Assembly (NCBI RefSeq): GCF_010685995.1
Contig: NZ_JAAGWK010000002.1
Location: 62,001 to 126,000 of the forward strand
Length of the DNA: 64,000 bases
Direction: 5' to 3'
DNA from: Goekera deserti
Lineage (GTDB): Bacteria > Actinomycetota > Actinomycetes > Mycobacteriales > Geodermatophilaceae
Shown one piece after another: positions 8,898 through 16,770 of this stretch. Within the stretch, counting starts at the first letter, position 1. Each line of letters starts with the position of its first letter. Under the pieces are notes generated by a model, which ran no database searches, was not told where the DNA came from, and worked only from the letters and a program-made list of their open reading frames with translations. The position numbers were made by a program, and so were the translations under genes.

Positions 8898-10220
8898 GTG
8901 ACCGAGACCGGACGTCCGATGCCCCGAGGGTCCGTGTCCCGGACGGCGAAGCTCGCCTCCCTGCCGCTGGGCGCTGCCGGCCGGGCGACCCTGGGCATCG
9001 GGAAGCGGATGTCCGGCCGCTCCTCGGCGGAGGTCTCGGCCGAGCTGCAGCAGCGCACCGCCGAGCAGCTGTTCGCCGTGCTCGGGCAGCTCAAGGGCGG
9101 GGCCATGAAGCTCGGGCAGACGCTGTCGGTCTTCGAGGCCGCCGTGCCCGAGGAGATGGCCGGCCCGTACCGCGAGGCACTGGTCAAGCTGCAGGAGGCG
9201 GCGCCGCCGATGCCGGTGCGCACGGTGCACGGGGTGCTCGCCCAGCAGCTGGGCAGCTCGTGGCGGCAGCGGTTCCGGGAGTTCGACGACGCCCCGTCCG
9301 CGGCGGCGAGCATCGGCCAGGTGCACCGGGCCACCTGGCGCGACGGGCGTGACGTGGCGGTCAAGATCCAGTACCCGGGGGCCGCGACCGCGCTGATCGC
9401 CGACCTCAACCAGCTGGGCCGCTTCGCGCGGCTGTTCGCCGCGTTCATGCCCGGCATGGACATCAAGCCGCTGGTCGAGGAGCTCAAGGCACGGGTGATC
9501 GAGGAGCTGGACTACGGCATGGAGGCCGACTCGCAGCGGGCCTTCGCCGCCGCCTTCGCCGGTGACGAGCAGATCGTGGTGCCGCGGATCGTGGCCAGCG
9601 CGCCCAAGGTGATCGTGTCGGAGTGGCTGGACGGGCTGCCGCTGGCCAAGATCATCGCGTCCGGGACGCGGGAGCAGCGCGACCGCGCGGGCCTGCTCAT
9701 GGGCGTGTTCCACTTCTCCGCACCGCAGCGCGCCGGCCTGCTGCACGCCGACCCGCACCCGGGCAACTTCCGGCTCACCGCCGACGACCGGCTGGGTGTC
9801 ATCGACTTCGGCGCGACCGCCCGGCTGCCCGAGGGACTGCCGGAGCCGATCGGCCGGCTGCTGCGCTGGTCGCTGGCCGGCCGCGCGGAGAGCGTGCTGG
9901 CAGACCTGCGCACCGAGGGCTTCGTCCGGCCCGAGGTCCAGGTGGACGCCGAGGCCGTGCTGGACTACCTGCGACCGCTCATGGAGCCGGTCGCCACCCG
10001 CCACTTCCACTTCACCCGGGCCTGGATGCAGGCCCAGGCGCTGCGGCTGGGCGACCCGCGCACCGAGGCCAGCAAGCTGGGCCGGCAGCTGAACCTGCCG
10101 CCCAACTACCTGATGATCCACCGCGTGACGATGGGGTCGATCGGGGTGCTCTGCCAGCTCGACGCGGCCGGGGACTACCGCGGCGTCATCGAGGAGTGGC
10201 TCCCCGGCTTCGCCGACTGA
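8898..10220 (+). CDS. ABC1/UbiB-family atypical protein kinase
   Basis: The protein has 440 residues. ABC1/UbiB landmarks are in order: the KxGQ motif (AMKLGQTLSVF), the Ala-rich nucleotide loop (SAAASIGQVHRAT), VAVKIQYPG with the catalytic-type Lys, LLHADPHPGNF as the catalytic loop and GVIDFGATARL as the DFG-like metal-binding motif. The family acts as an ATPase or kinase-like protein linked to quinone or lipid metabolism in other organisms; the actinobacterial role is unclear. It corresponds to Rv3197, which lies next to whiB7 in mycobacteria as here. An internal ATG at 8919 is a possible alternative start. A strong terminator follows immediately. Confidence 0.9.
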   Translation: MTETGRPMPRGSVSRTAKLASLPLGAAGRATLGIGKRMSGRSSAEVSAELQQRTAEQLFAVLGQLKGGAMKLGQTLSVFEAAVPEEMAGPYREALVKLQEAAPPMPVRTVHGVLAQQLGSSWRQRFREFDDAPSAAASIGQVHRATWRDGRDVAVKIQYPGAATALIADLNQLGRFARLFAAFMPGMDIKPLVEELKARVIEELDYGMEADSQRAFAAAFAGDEQIVVPRIVASAPKVIVSEWLDGLPLAKIIASGTREQRDRAGLLMGVFHFSAPQRAGLLHADPHPGNFRLTADDRLGVIDFGATARLPEGLPEPIGRLLRWSLAGRAESVLADLRTEGFVRPEVQVDAEAVLDYLRPLMEPVATRHFHFTRAWMQAQALRLGDPRTEASKLGRQLNLPPNYLMIHRVTMGSIGVLCQLDAAGDYRGVIEEWLPGFAD

Positions 10221-10221
10221 C

Positions 10222-10265
10222 GACGGGCATCCCCGCCCGTGTCCTCCACGGCGGGGATGCCCGTC
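10222..10265 (+). terminator. Terminator of the ABC1 kinase gene
   Basis: A perfect 16-bp inverted repeat (gacgggcatccccgcc / ggcggggatgcccgtc) with a 12-base loop begins 2 bases after the stop codon. Confidence 0.75.
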
Positions 10266-10429
10266 AGCGCGAGCCGTACGCGGTGCGGAGGCCCTCCTGC
10301 CCGTGCCGCGCGCGGCGTGGAGGGCGGAGCACCTCCCGCCGCGGACTGCAGGAGGCACTCCGACCTCGGGGGCACGGCACCTGACCGTGGTGCGGTCCGC
10401 AGGATCGCGGTGCTGTCGCGCCTCCGCCG

Positions 10430-10594
10430 TCACCAGACGGCGGCGTTGGCCCGGGCGGCTCGCCGGGAGGCGCGCTCGGCGCGCCGGGCCCACCGTCGGG
10501 CGGCCATGATCCGGCGCGCCCGGTCGGCGTCGTCGGACCTGGTCTGGAAGTCGCGCATGCGGCTGCGCGCCAGGTCGTCGTGGAACGTGTGCAC
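10430..10594 (-). CDS. Small basic protein (54 aa), uncharacterised
   Basis: The frame reads VHTFHDDLARSRMRDFQTRS, then an Arg/Ala-rich helix (RRWARRAERASRRAARANAAVW), then a stop. The GTG at 10594 has gaggac upstream. Codon use is typical of the neighbours. I recall similar short Arg-rich proteins in actinobacteria but cannot name a function. It lies 141 bp downstream of whiB7 on the same strand, so it may be co-transcribed with it. Nothing in the sequence indicates a membrane segment or metal site. Confidence 0.6.
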   Translation of the reverse strand: MHTFHDDLARSRMRDFQTRSDDADRARRIMAARRWARRAERASRRAARANAAVW

Positions 10595-10735
10595 GGTTCT
10601 GTCCTCACAGGGTGGGTGGCCGGCGCCCCGGGTGGGGCGCCGGCTCGAACGGGGTCTGCCGGCCTCGGGGCGGCAGGTGGCTGGCCGAGCACCGGCGCGA
10701 CGTGCAGCCGGTGCGGTGCTGGCAGGTCGGGCTCC

Positions 10736-11089
10736 TCACGCGGCGGCGTCCTTCCGGGGACGACCGCGCGGGCGCTTGCGGGCGATGACCACTCCCTGCT
10801 GGAAGATCTCGCCGCCCCAGACGCCCCATGGCTCGGCCCGATCCAGAGCGCCGGCCAGGCAGGCGGCCCGGACGGGGCAGGTGGAGCACAGCTCCTTGGC
10901 GATCTCGAGCTGCGCGGGCGCCTCGGCGAACCACAGGTCGGGGTCCTGGACACGGCAGGGCAGGGTGCGAGCGGGGGCCGACCCGGTCGTCGTCGTCCTG
11001 GGGCTGTTGCCCCCGCCCTGCCCCCGGGCCCCGCCCGTGTCGGGCCCGAGACGGCGCTGGGACGTCGGCCGCTCGATCGTCTGCTGCAC
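10736..11089 (-). CDS. whiB7: WhiB7 transcription factor (antibiotic and redox stress)
   Basis: The protein has 117 residues. Four Cys for a [4Fe-4S] cluster are present: TLPCR, then CSTCPVRAACL. The EPWGVWGGE turn that binds the principal sigma factor follows, and the C-terminus carries the AT-hook RGRPRK that separates WhiB7 from other Wbl proteins. WhiB7 activates intrinsic antibiotic-resistance genes in mycobacteria and Streptomyces. The GTG at 11089 has a strong GAGGAGGAG upstream. The gene is preceded by a roughly 570-nt leader with an upstream reading frame and attenuator, and it lies next to uvrD2 as in M. tuberculosis. Confidence 0.95.
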   Translation of the reverse strand: MQQTIERPTSQRRLGPDTGGARGQGGGNSPRTTTTGSAPARTLPCRVQDPDLWFAEAPAQLEIAKELCSTCPVRAACLAGALDRAEPWGVWGGEIFQQGVVIARKRPRGRPRKDAAA

Positions 11090-11156
11090 GTCTCCTCCTC
11101 TTCCTCGTCGGTGACTCACTCCCGACCGACGGGGGACCGACGGCCGGGTGACTCGA

Positions 11157-11212
11157 CGGGATCCGCGGAGAAAGACAGAGGCCGCGGATCCCGGTTCGGG
11201 TTCCGCGGCCTC
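11157..11212 (-). promoter_or_regulatory. whiB7 attenuator: overlapping terminator and alternative hairpin
   Basis: In the direction of whiB7 transcription, gaggccgcgga (11212-11202) pairs with tccgcggcctc (11188-11178), a perfect 11-bp stem followed by tgtctttct, an intrinsic terminator. The region 11193-11182 (cgggatccgcgg read leftwards as its partner) also pairs perfectly over 12 bp with 11168-11157. The two stems share 11182-11188 and cannot coexist. The upstream reading frame stops 19 bases before the terminator. Confidence 0.75.
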
Positions 11213-11230
11213 GAGGAGGTCCTGCTGAGC

Positions 11231-11551
11231 TCAGCTCAGCGGGTCTCTCGGGGGCAGCTCGCCCGGAATGGTGTTCTTCAGCTGGACGGTGCGCTCGGCG
11301 GTGCCGGCACCGGTGGTGTGCAAGCCGGTCGAGCCGGCAGCGGCGATGAGGCCGCGGAATCGGATGGCAGCGCCGACGGAGGACGCACCGGTCCCCGGGA
11401 TCGGGGCGGCCAGGCCGGACAGGACACCGGCGCGCAGATCGACCGGCAGTGCCGTCGCGGCGACCGGGGTCGCCCAGGCGTACGGACGCGCGGCGAGGAC
11501 ACCCAGGCCGGTCGGCGCGGCGGGGGCATCCCAGGTCATGGTGTTCTTCAC
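11231..11551 (-). CDS. Putative leader reading frame upstream of whiB7 (106 codons)
   Basis: GTG-AAG-AAC-ACC opens a 106-codon frame after gagagggg. It ends TGA 19 bases before the terminator hairpin. Codon use is like that of real genes here. The product is Ala/Pro/Gly-rich with no recognised domain. A short motif recurs at both ends (VKNTM near the N-terminus, LKNTIPGE near the C-terminus). Its place between the promoter and the attenuator suggests that its translation senses ribosome function. It is longer than most attenuator peptides, so an independent small protein is possible. Confidence 0.55.
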   Translation of the reverse strand: MKNTMTWDAPAAPTGLGVLAARPYAWATPVAATALPVDLRAGVLSGLAAPIPGTGASSVGAAIRFRGLIAAAGSTGLHTTGAGTAERTVQLKNTIPGELPPRDPLS

Positions 11552-11666
11552 GTGGTCAACCCCTCTCCGGGCAGGACACCGGCTGGTGGGCCGGTGCCGG
11601 TCGCTGGTCGTGTCGTCGTGCTCCGCGGTGTGGCGTGGGCCGCACTGCGATGTGGTGTGAGGGGAG

Positions 11667-11704
11667 GTTATGGGCTGCCCGGCGAGGGGCGCAACGCAAT
11701 TAAC
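11667..11704 (-). promoter_or_regulatory. Probable whiB7 promoter with AT-rich WhiB7 site
   Basis: On the minus strand TTAATTGCG precedes TTGCGC (11694-11689), then 16 bases, then CATAAC (11672-11667). An AT-rich stretch directly upstream of the -35 is the known signature of WhiB7-activated promoters, bound by its AT-hook. It is one of the few AT-rich spots in the region. Confidence 0.55.
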
Positions 11705-11779
11705 GAGAAGTTCCGGTGACTGCCCCGATCGGGCGTGTCGCCCGGGCCCGCGGCCGCGCGGCGAGGTCGTCCGGCGAGG

Positions 11780-13795
11780 TCAACCGGCGACGGCGGCGAG
11801 CACCTCGGCGCCGTACATGTCGAGCTTCCGGCTGCCGATGCCGGGCAGCCCGGACAGCTCCTGCAGGGTCGAGGGACGGGTCTCGGCGATGGCCTGCAGG
11901 GTGGCGTCGCTGAACACCACGTAGGCGGGGACCGACGCGGTGGCCGCCGTCTGGGCACGCCAGGCGCGCAGCCGCTCGAAGCGCTCCCCCGCAGCCCCGT
12001 CCAGCACGACCGGGGGCCGCTTGGTCGGCGTCGTCCGCGGCCGGGCGGCGCCGTCCGGGGCGAGCCCGTCGAGGAACCGGCTGCGTGGCCGGGTGCGCCG
12101 GCCACCGGGTGCCCGGGCCAGCGACCAGGACAGGGTGAGCTGCTCGCGCGCCCGGGTCACCGCCACGTACAGCAGCCGGCGCTCCTCCTCGACCGCATCG
12201 GGCCGGGAGTGCGACTGGGCGATGGGCAGGACGCCGTCGACCAGACCGACGACGAAGACCGCGTCCCACTCCAGGCCCTTGGCGGCGTGCATGGAGGCGA
12301 GCGTGACGCCCTGGACGGTGGGCGCGTGCTGGGCGTTGGCGCGCTCGGCGAGGTGGGCGACGAAGCCGGCGAGGTCGAGGGCGGGCTCCTCGGAGACCAT
12401 GTCGACGGCCAGGTCGACCAGGGCGGCCAGCGACTGCCAGCGGTCCCGGGCGGCACCGCCGGGCGGGGGCCGGTGCTCGACCCACCCGGTGGCGGCCAGC
12501 ACGTCCCGGACGGAGGGCACCAGGGCGCCGGGCTCGTTTCCGCCGGCCGCCGCACCCCGCAGCAGCTGGACGGCGTCCCGGACCTCGGGGCGCTCGAAGA
12601 AGCGCTCGCCGCCCTTGAGCACGTACGGCACGCCGACGTCGGTGAGCGCGGCCTCGTAGACCTGGGACTGCGCGTTGATCCGGAACAGCACGGCGATCTC
12701 CGAGGCGGGCAGCCCGCCGTCGACCAGCGCCCGGCAGGCCGCGGCGACCGCCGCGGCCTCGGCCGGCTCGTCGGGGTGCTCGACGAAGCGCGGTTCGGCC
12801 CCCGGGGTGCGCTGACCCAGCAGCCGCAGGCCGGGCAGCCCCTTGCGGCGGGGCGCCTGGCCGATCAGCTTGTTCGCCAGTGCCACGACCTGCGGGGTGG
12901 AGCGGTAGTCGCGCTCCAGCTTCACCACCTCGGCGTCGGGGTAGCGGTCGGCGAAGCCGAGCAGGTGGTCGGGGTCGGCGCCGGTGAAGGAGTAGATCGT
13001 CTGGTTGGGGTCGCCGACGACGCAGATCTCCGCGCGGCCACCGAGCCAGGCGTCCAGCAGCCGCTGCTGCAGCGGGTTGACGTCCTGGTACTCGTCGACG
13101 ACGAAGTGCCGGTACTGACCGCGGACCTCGCGGGCGACGTCCCGGTGCTCCTCCAGCGCGTAGGCCGTGACCAGCAGCAGGTCCTCGAAGTCCAGTGCGC
13201 CGTCGCGCTGCTTGGCCGACTCGTAGCCGGCGTAGACGGCGGCGACGGTGGCCGCGTCGAAGGGGACCTCCCGCTGGGCGGCGGCAGCCCGGGCCGGGTA
13301 GTCCTCGGGCGTGGCCAGCGTGGTCTTGGCCCACTCGATCTCGCTGGCCAGGTCGCGCAGGCTGGCACGGTCGGTGGTCAGCCGGGAGCGGGAGGCCGCC
13401 GCGGCGACCACCCGCAGCTTGTTCTCGACCAGCTCGGGCATCGGCCCGCCCAGCACGCGGGGGGCGAAGTAGCGCAGCTGGCGCATGGCGGCGGCGTGGA
13501 AGGTGCGCGCCTGCACCCCCCCGACGCCGAGGGCGGACAGCCGGCCGCGCAGCTCGCCGGCGGCCCGGGCGGTGAAGGTGACGGCCAGGACCTGCTCGGG
13601 CACGTACACCCCGGTGTGCACCCCGTAGGCGATCCGGTGGGTGATGGTGCGGGTCTTGCCGGTGCCGGCCCCGGCCAGGATGCAGACCGGCCCCTGCACC
13701 GCCGCTGCCGCCGAGCGCTGCTCCTCGTCCAGGCCGGCCAGGATCGCCTCGGCTCCTCCGTCAGCGGTCGTGCGCAGCGCACCCGGGGTCCCCAC
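11780..13795 (-). CDS. uvrD2: UvrD2-type superfamily 1 DNA helicase with HRDC domain
   Basis: The protein has 671 residues. Walker A is GAGTGKT near residue 42, motif II is VDEYQDVN, motif III is GDPNQTIYSFTGAD, motif V is TLASMHAAKGLEWD, and motif VI is LLYVAVTRARE. The C-terminus contains an HRDC-like domain (STLQELSGLPGIGSRKLDMYG). UvrD2 is a 3'-5' helicase essential in M. tuberculosis (Rv3198c). The usual tetracysteine insert is not evident between the helicase and HRDC parts; I see no CxxC there. The GTG at 13795 was chosen because GGGAGGA lies 7 bases upstream. It is divergent from the mycoredoxin gene. Confidence 0.93.
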   Translation of the reverse strand: MGTPGALRTTADGGAEAILAGLDEEQRSAAAAVQGPVCILAGAGTGKTRTITHRIAYGVHTGVYVPEQVLAVTFTARAAGELRGRLSALGVGGVQARTFHAAAMRQLRYFAPRVLGGPMPELVENKLRVVAAAASRSRLTTDRASLRDLASEIEWAKTTLATPEDYPARAAAAQREVPFDAATVAAVYAGYESAKQRDGALDFEDLLLVTAYALEEHRDVAREVRGQYRHFVVDEYQDVNPLQQRLLDAWLGGRAEICVVGDPNQTIYSFTGADPDHLLGFADRYPDAEVVKLERDYRSTPQVVALANKLIGQAPRRKGLPGLRLLGQRTPGAEPRFVEHPDEPAEAAAVAAACRALVDGGLPASEIAVLFRINAQSQVYEAALTDVGVPYVLKGGERFFERPEVRDAVQLLRGAAAGGNEPGALVPSVRDVLAATGWVEHRPPPGGAARDRWQSLAALVDLAVDMVSEEPALDLAGFVAHLAERANAQHAPTVQGVTLASMHAAKGLEWDAVFVVGLVDGVLPIAQSHSRPDAVEEERRLLYVAVTRAREQLTLSWSLARAPGGRRTRPRSRFLDGLAPDGAARPRTTPTKRPPVVLDGAAGERFERLRAWRAQTAATASVPAYVVFSDATLQAIAETRPSTLQELSGLPGIGSRKLDMYGAEVLAAVAG

Positions 13796-13940
13796 GCGCC
13801 CATCCTCCCAGCCGGTGCGCCGCCCGGGCCGACGGCGGCACCGGCGGGGGGAAGCATCGCCCGGCGGCCCGCGTTCGGCCCTGCGGGCTCCCAGTGTCCT
13901 GGGTGGCCCATCTCGCACCGACCGTGGAGGATCTCACTCG

Positions 13941-14204
13941 ATGAGCGCCGCAACCGTTCCCGTGACCATGTACACCACCAGCTGGTGCGGCTACTGCGTC
14001 CGGCTGAAGAAGATGATGCAGCGCGAGGGCATCGAGTTCGCCGAGGTGAACATCGAGACCGACGAGACCGCGGCCGACCGGGTGATGGCGGCCAACGGCG
14101 GCAACCGCACGGTGCCGACGCTCGTCTTCGCCGACGGCAGCGCGCTGACCAACCCGAGCATCGACCAGGTGAAGTCCCAGCTCTCGCAGCTCCACGGCGC
14201 GTGA
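13941..14204 (+). CDS. mrx1: Mycoredoxin-1 (glutaredoxin-like, CGYC)
   Basis: The protein has 87 residues with a thioredoxin-fold. The redox motif is WCGYC near residue 17, and the TVPTLVFADG cis-Pro loop matches glutaredoxin-like proteins. Mycoredoxin reduces mycothiol mixed disulfides in actinobacteria and uses the first Cys of CxxC. It corresponds to Rv3198A next to uvrD2. GTGGAGG lies 10 bases before the ATG. The pairing with WhiB7 and NudC next door fits a redox-stress neighbourhood. Confidence 0.93.
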   Translation: MSAATVPVTMYTTSWCGYCVRLKKMMQREGIEFAEVNIETDETAADRVMAANGGNRTVPTLVFADGSALTNPSIDQVKSQLSQLHGA

Positions 14205-14310
14205 TGCCGGGGTCGCGGCCTCTCCCGGGTGATGATCGCCCGCAGGGAGGCCGTCGGCCCACCTGGCACCGGACGCCGCCGTGGCGCCCACCCCAGTCGA
14301 GGAGGTCCCC

Positions 14311-15021
14311 GTGAGCGAGCCGGCCGAGCCCCTGGAGGCGGGAGGTGCGTGGCCCCTGCCGGGCGACGCGGTGCGCACCCGCACCGGTGAGCCGGCCGTG
14401 CTGCTCACCCGTACCGAGGGCGGTTGGGCGGTGCTCGCCCCGCACGGCGAGCACACCGCCGGGGACCTCGTCGAGGCGCTGAGCCTCGCCGACCTGGTGG
14501 TCGAGGAGCTCGACGTGCTCACCCGGCCCACCCCGCCGCCACGGCCGGCGTGCCCTGCCGACGAGCCGGGCGACGACGACCCGGTCGGCCGGGAGCTCGC
14601 CGCCCTGCGCCGCACCGTGGGTCAGCTGGAGCACGCCCTGGTCACCCGGGTGTGCACCGAGCGGGCCATCGGGGTGCTGGCCGAGCGCCAGCGGCAGTCG
14701 CCCCGTGCGGCCTTCGAGGGGCTGCGCCGGGAGGCGCGGGCCAGCGGCCGGCTGGTGCACGACCTGGCCCGCGAGGTGCTCGACGGCCTGGACGTGGCCG
14801 CCGCCGCGGGACCGCCGGTGGGTCTGCGCCCGGCCCCGTTCCCGGCTCCCACCCCCGGGCAGCCCCCGCTGCGGCACGCGGGCACCCAGGACGCCGCTCC
14901 CCTGCTCGCCCCGGCCCCGGCGGCGCCCAGCGACGAGACCGCCGCACGCTCCGGTCCGCGCCGGGTGTCCCGCACCTTGCGCCCCGGTGTCACCCGGCAC
15001 CGGGTGGACGGGCAGCCCTGA
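14311..15021 (+). CDS. ANTAR-domain protein without a recognisable sensor domain
   Basis: The protein has 236 residues. Residues about 100-155 (LRRTVGQLEHALVTRVCTER, AIGVLAERQRQSPRAAFEGL) match an ANTAR RNA-binding domain: a coiled helix followed by the three-helix bundle with the AIGVL signature. The first 60 residues (GDAVRTRTGEPAVLLTRTEG) do not look like GAF, PAS or receiver domains. The C-terminal 70 residues are Pro/Ala-rich. ANTAR proteins act by antitermination on paired hairpins in nascent RNA. GAGGAGG precedes the GTG at 14311. I see no obvious dual-hairpin target nearby. Confidence 0.78.
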   Translation: MSEPAEPLEAGGAWPLPGDAVRTRTGEPAVLLTRTEGGWAVLAPHGEHTAGDLVEALSLADLVVEELDVLTRPTPPPRPACPADEPGDDDPVGRELAALRRTVGQLEHALVTRVCTERAIGVLAERQRQSPRAAFEGLRREARASGRLVHDLAREVLDGLDVAAAAGPPVGLRPAPFPAPTPGQPPLRHAGTQDAAPLLAPAPAAPSDETAARSGPRRVSRTLRPGVTRHRVDGQP

Positions 15022-15073
15022 TCCCCCCGCACCTGCCCGGTCGCCGGCCGCGCGGCCGGACCGCGCCCCGCCG

Positions 15074-15736
15074 GTGAGCCGGGCCGGCCGCCCGGAGCCG
15101 CTGACCCCGGGCGCACTCGCCGACCGGCTGGCAGCGGAGCTGGCCACGGTCGCGCCGGTGCCGGGCGCCGGCGCCCTGCGGGTGGCCGTGGACGGCCCCC
15201 CGGTCGCCGACCCCGAAGGGCTGGCCCGGTCGATCGCCGAGCGGCTGCCCGCGCTGGGCCGCTCCGCGGTGGTGGTGCCCGCCGCCGGGTTCCTCCGGCC
15301 GGCGTCGGTGCGCCTGGAACACGGCCGCACCGACCCCGACGCGCGGTACGAGGACTGGCTGGACGCCGGCGCCCTGGCCCGCGAGGTGCTCGACCGCACC
15401 GGCCCGGGCGGGCCGGGTGAGTACCTGCCGGAGCTCTGGGACACCGTGCGCGACCGGGCGTCCCGGCAGGTGCACCGCCCGCTGCCGCCGCGCGCGGTGC
15501 TGCTCGTGCCGGGCTCGCTGCTGCAGGGCGTCGGGCTGGCCTTCGACGTCACGGTGCACGTGCGGGTCAGCGCCGCCGCACGCCGGCGCCGCACCCCGGC
15601 CGAGCTGGCCTGGGAGCTCGCCGCCTTCGACCGGTACGACGCGGAGGTCGACCCCGCGGCGCTCGCGGACCTCGTGGTGCTCGCCGAGCACGCCGACCGC
15701 CCCGCCCTGGTGCGCCAGGGCCGCTTCCTCCCCTGA
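15074..15736 (+). CDS. Uridine-kinase-like protein lacking the P-loop
   Basis: The protein has 220 residues. The beginning of the core (ALRVAVDGPPVADPEGLARSI) aligns with the nucleotide-binding strand and loop of uridine kinases, but the GKT/S of Walker A is replaced by DPE. The later segments RYEDWLDAGALAREVLDRTG, LLVPGSLLQG and VHVRVSAAARRRR keep the family layout, including the Arg-rich LID-like region. Without the P-loop Lys it is unlikely to phosphorylate nucleosides in the normal way. The start overlaps no other gene; GTG at 15074 was chosen from the start of similarity. It follows the ANTAR gene by 52 bp. Confidence 0.7.
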   Translation: MSRAGRPEPLTPGALADRLAAELATVAPVPGAGALRVAVDGPPVADPEGLARSIAERLPALGRSAVVVPAAGFLRPASVRLEHGRTDPDARYEDWLDAGALAREVLDRTGPGGPGEYLPELWDTVRDRASRQVHRPLPPRAVLLVPGSLLQGVGLAFDVTVHVRVSAAARRRRTPAELAWELAAFDRYDAEVDPAALADLVVLAEHADRPALVRQGRFLP

Positions 15737-15745
15737 CCTCCCACG

Positions 15746-15765
15746 CCGGCGGCGCCTGCCGCCGG
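15746..15765. terminator. Small hairpin between convergent genes
   Basis: An 8-bp perfect stem (ccggcggc / gccgccgg) with a 4-base loop lies between the ends of the uridine-kinase-like gene and nudC. Confidence 0.4.
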
Positions 15766-15780
15766 GCCGGTCAGCGATGA

Positions 15781-16770
15781 TCAGGAGCCCGCGCCCCAGA
15801 GGTCGCCGGCGACCCAGCGGTCGATGATGAAGCGGGCGATGGACACCGGTGGCGGCAGGGCCTGCGGGCCGCGCCCGGCAGCGAGCTCCTCCCGGGTGAA
15901 CCAGCGGGCCTCCTCGATCTCGTCCTCATCGACGCGCAGCGTGCGGTCGCCCTCGACGCGGGCGGTGAAGCCGAGCATCAGCGACTGCGGGAACGGCCAG
16001 GGCTGGCTGGACACGTACCGGACGTCGGTGACCCGCAGCCCCACCTCCTCGGCGACCTCCCGGACGACGGCGGCCTCGGCGGACTCCCCCGGCTCGACGA
16101 AACCGGCCAGGATGGAGAACCGCCCCGGCGGCCACACCGCCTGCCGGCCCAGCACGCACCGGTCGCCGTCGTGCACCAGCATGATCACCGCGGGGTCGGT
16201 GCGCGGGAAGACCTGGCCGCCGCCCACCGGGTCGCGCTGCACCCAGCCGCCCTGCTCGACGACGGTGGCCGCGCCGGTGGCGGGGCTGAACCGGTTGCGC
16301 TCGTGCCACTCCACGATGCCCACCGCCTGGGCGAGCAGACCGGCGTCCCGGTCACCCAGGTCGGCCCCGATGTCGCGCAGCCCGGACCACCCGTCGACCG
16401 GCCGGCCGGACACCGTCAGCGAGCGCTCCCCCCGGACGACGGCGTACGGCACGCCGTCTGCCTCGCCCAGGTAGACCGCGCCGGTGGGCATCGTGGGCTG
16501 CTCGTCCCACAGCAGCTCGGGGCCGCCGGCGCCCTCGTGCACGGGCGCGGCGCGGGTGGCGTCCAGGGTGAGCACCCGCACCGGGCGCCCGCCGGTGGGG
16601 TCGGGCAGCGAACGGGCGAGGTGGCCGCGGTCGTGCGCGACCCGGGACAGCACCGGCACGCCGGGCTCGCTGGCCCGCGAGCCGGTCGGCCAGTCCCGCT
16701 CGGTCACCGGCTGCCCGGCCGGCGGCGGGTGCGCGCCGCTGCCGGCAGGTGGTGCGCCCGCCGAGGTCAT
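15781..16770 (-). CDS. nudC: NudC-type NAD(H) pyrophosphatase (Nudix)
   Basis: The protein has 329 residues. The Nudix box runs from Gly223 to Leu245 (GFVEPGES, then REVAEEVGL), and the NudC-specific SQPWPFPQS follows. NudC hydrolyses NAD(H) and can remove NAD caps from RNA in other bacteria. The four zinc-ribbon Cys of the E. coli enzyme are absent: the corresponding segment reads WHERNRFSPATGAAT and PVGGGQVFPRTDPAVI. It corresponds to Rv3199c. Its ATG overlaps the stop of the M16 gene upstream (ATGA), so it is translated as the last gene of a three-gene unit. Confidence 0.93.
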   Translation of the reverse strand: MTSAGAPPAGSGAHPPPAGQPVTERDWPTGSRASEPGVPVLSRVAHDRGHLARSLPDPTGGRPVRVLTLDATRAAPVHEGAGGPELLWDEQPTMPTGAVYLGEADGVPYAVVRGERSLTVSGRPVDGWSGLRDIGADLGDRDAGLLAQAVGIVEWHERNRFSPATGAATVVEQGGWVQRDPVGGGQVFPRTDPAVIMLVHDGDRCVLGRQAVWPPGRFSILAGFVEPGESAEAAVVREVAEEVGLRVTDVRYVSSQPWPFPQSLMLGFTARVEGDRTLRVDEDEIEEARWFTREELAAGRGPQALPPPVSIARFIIDRWVAGDLWGAGS

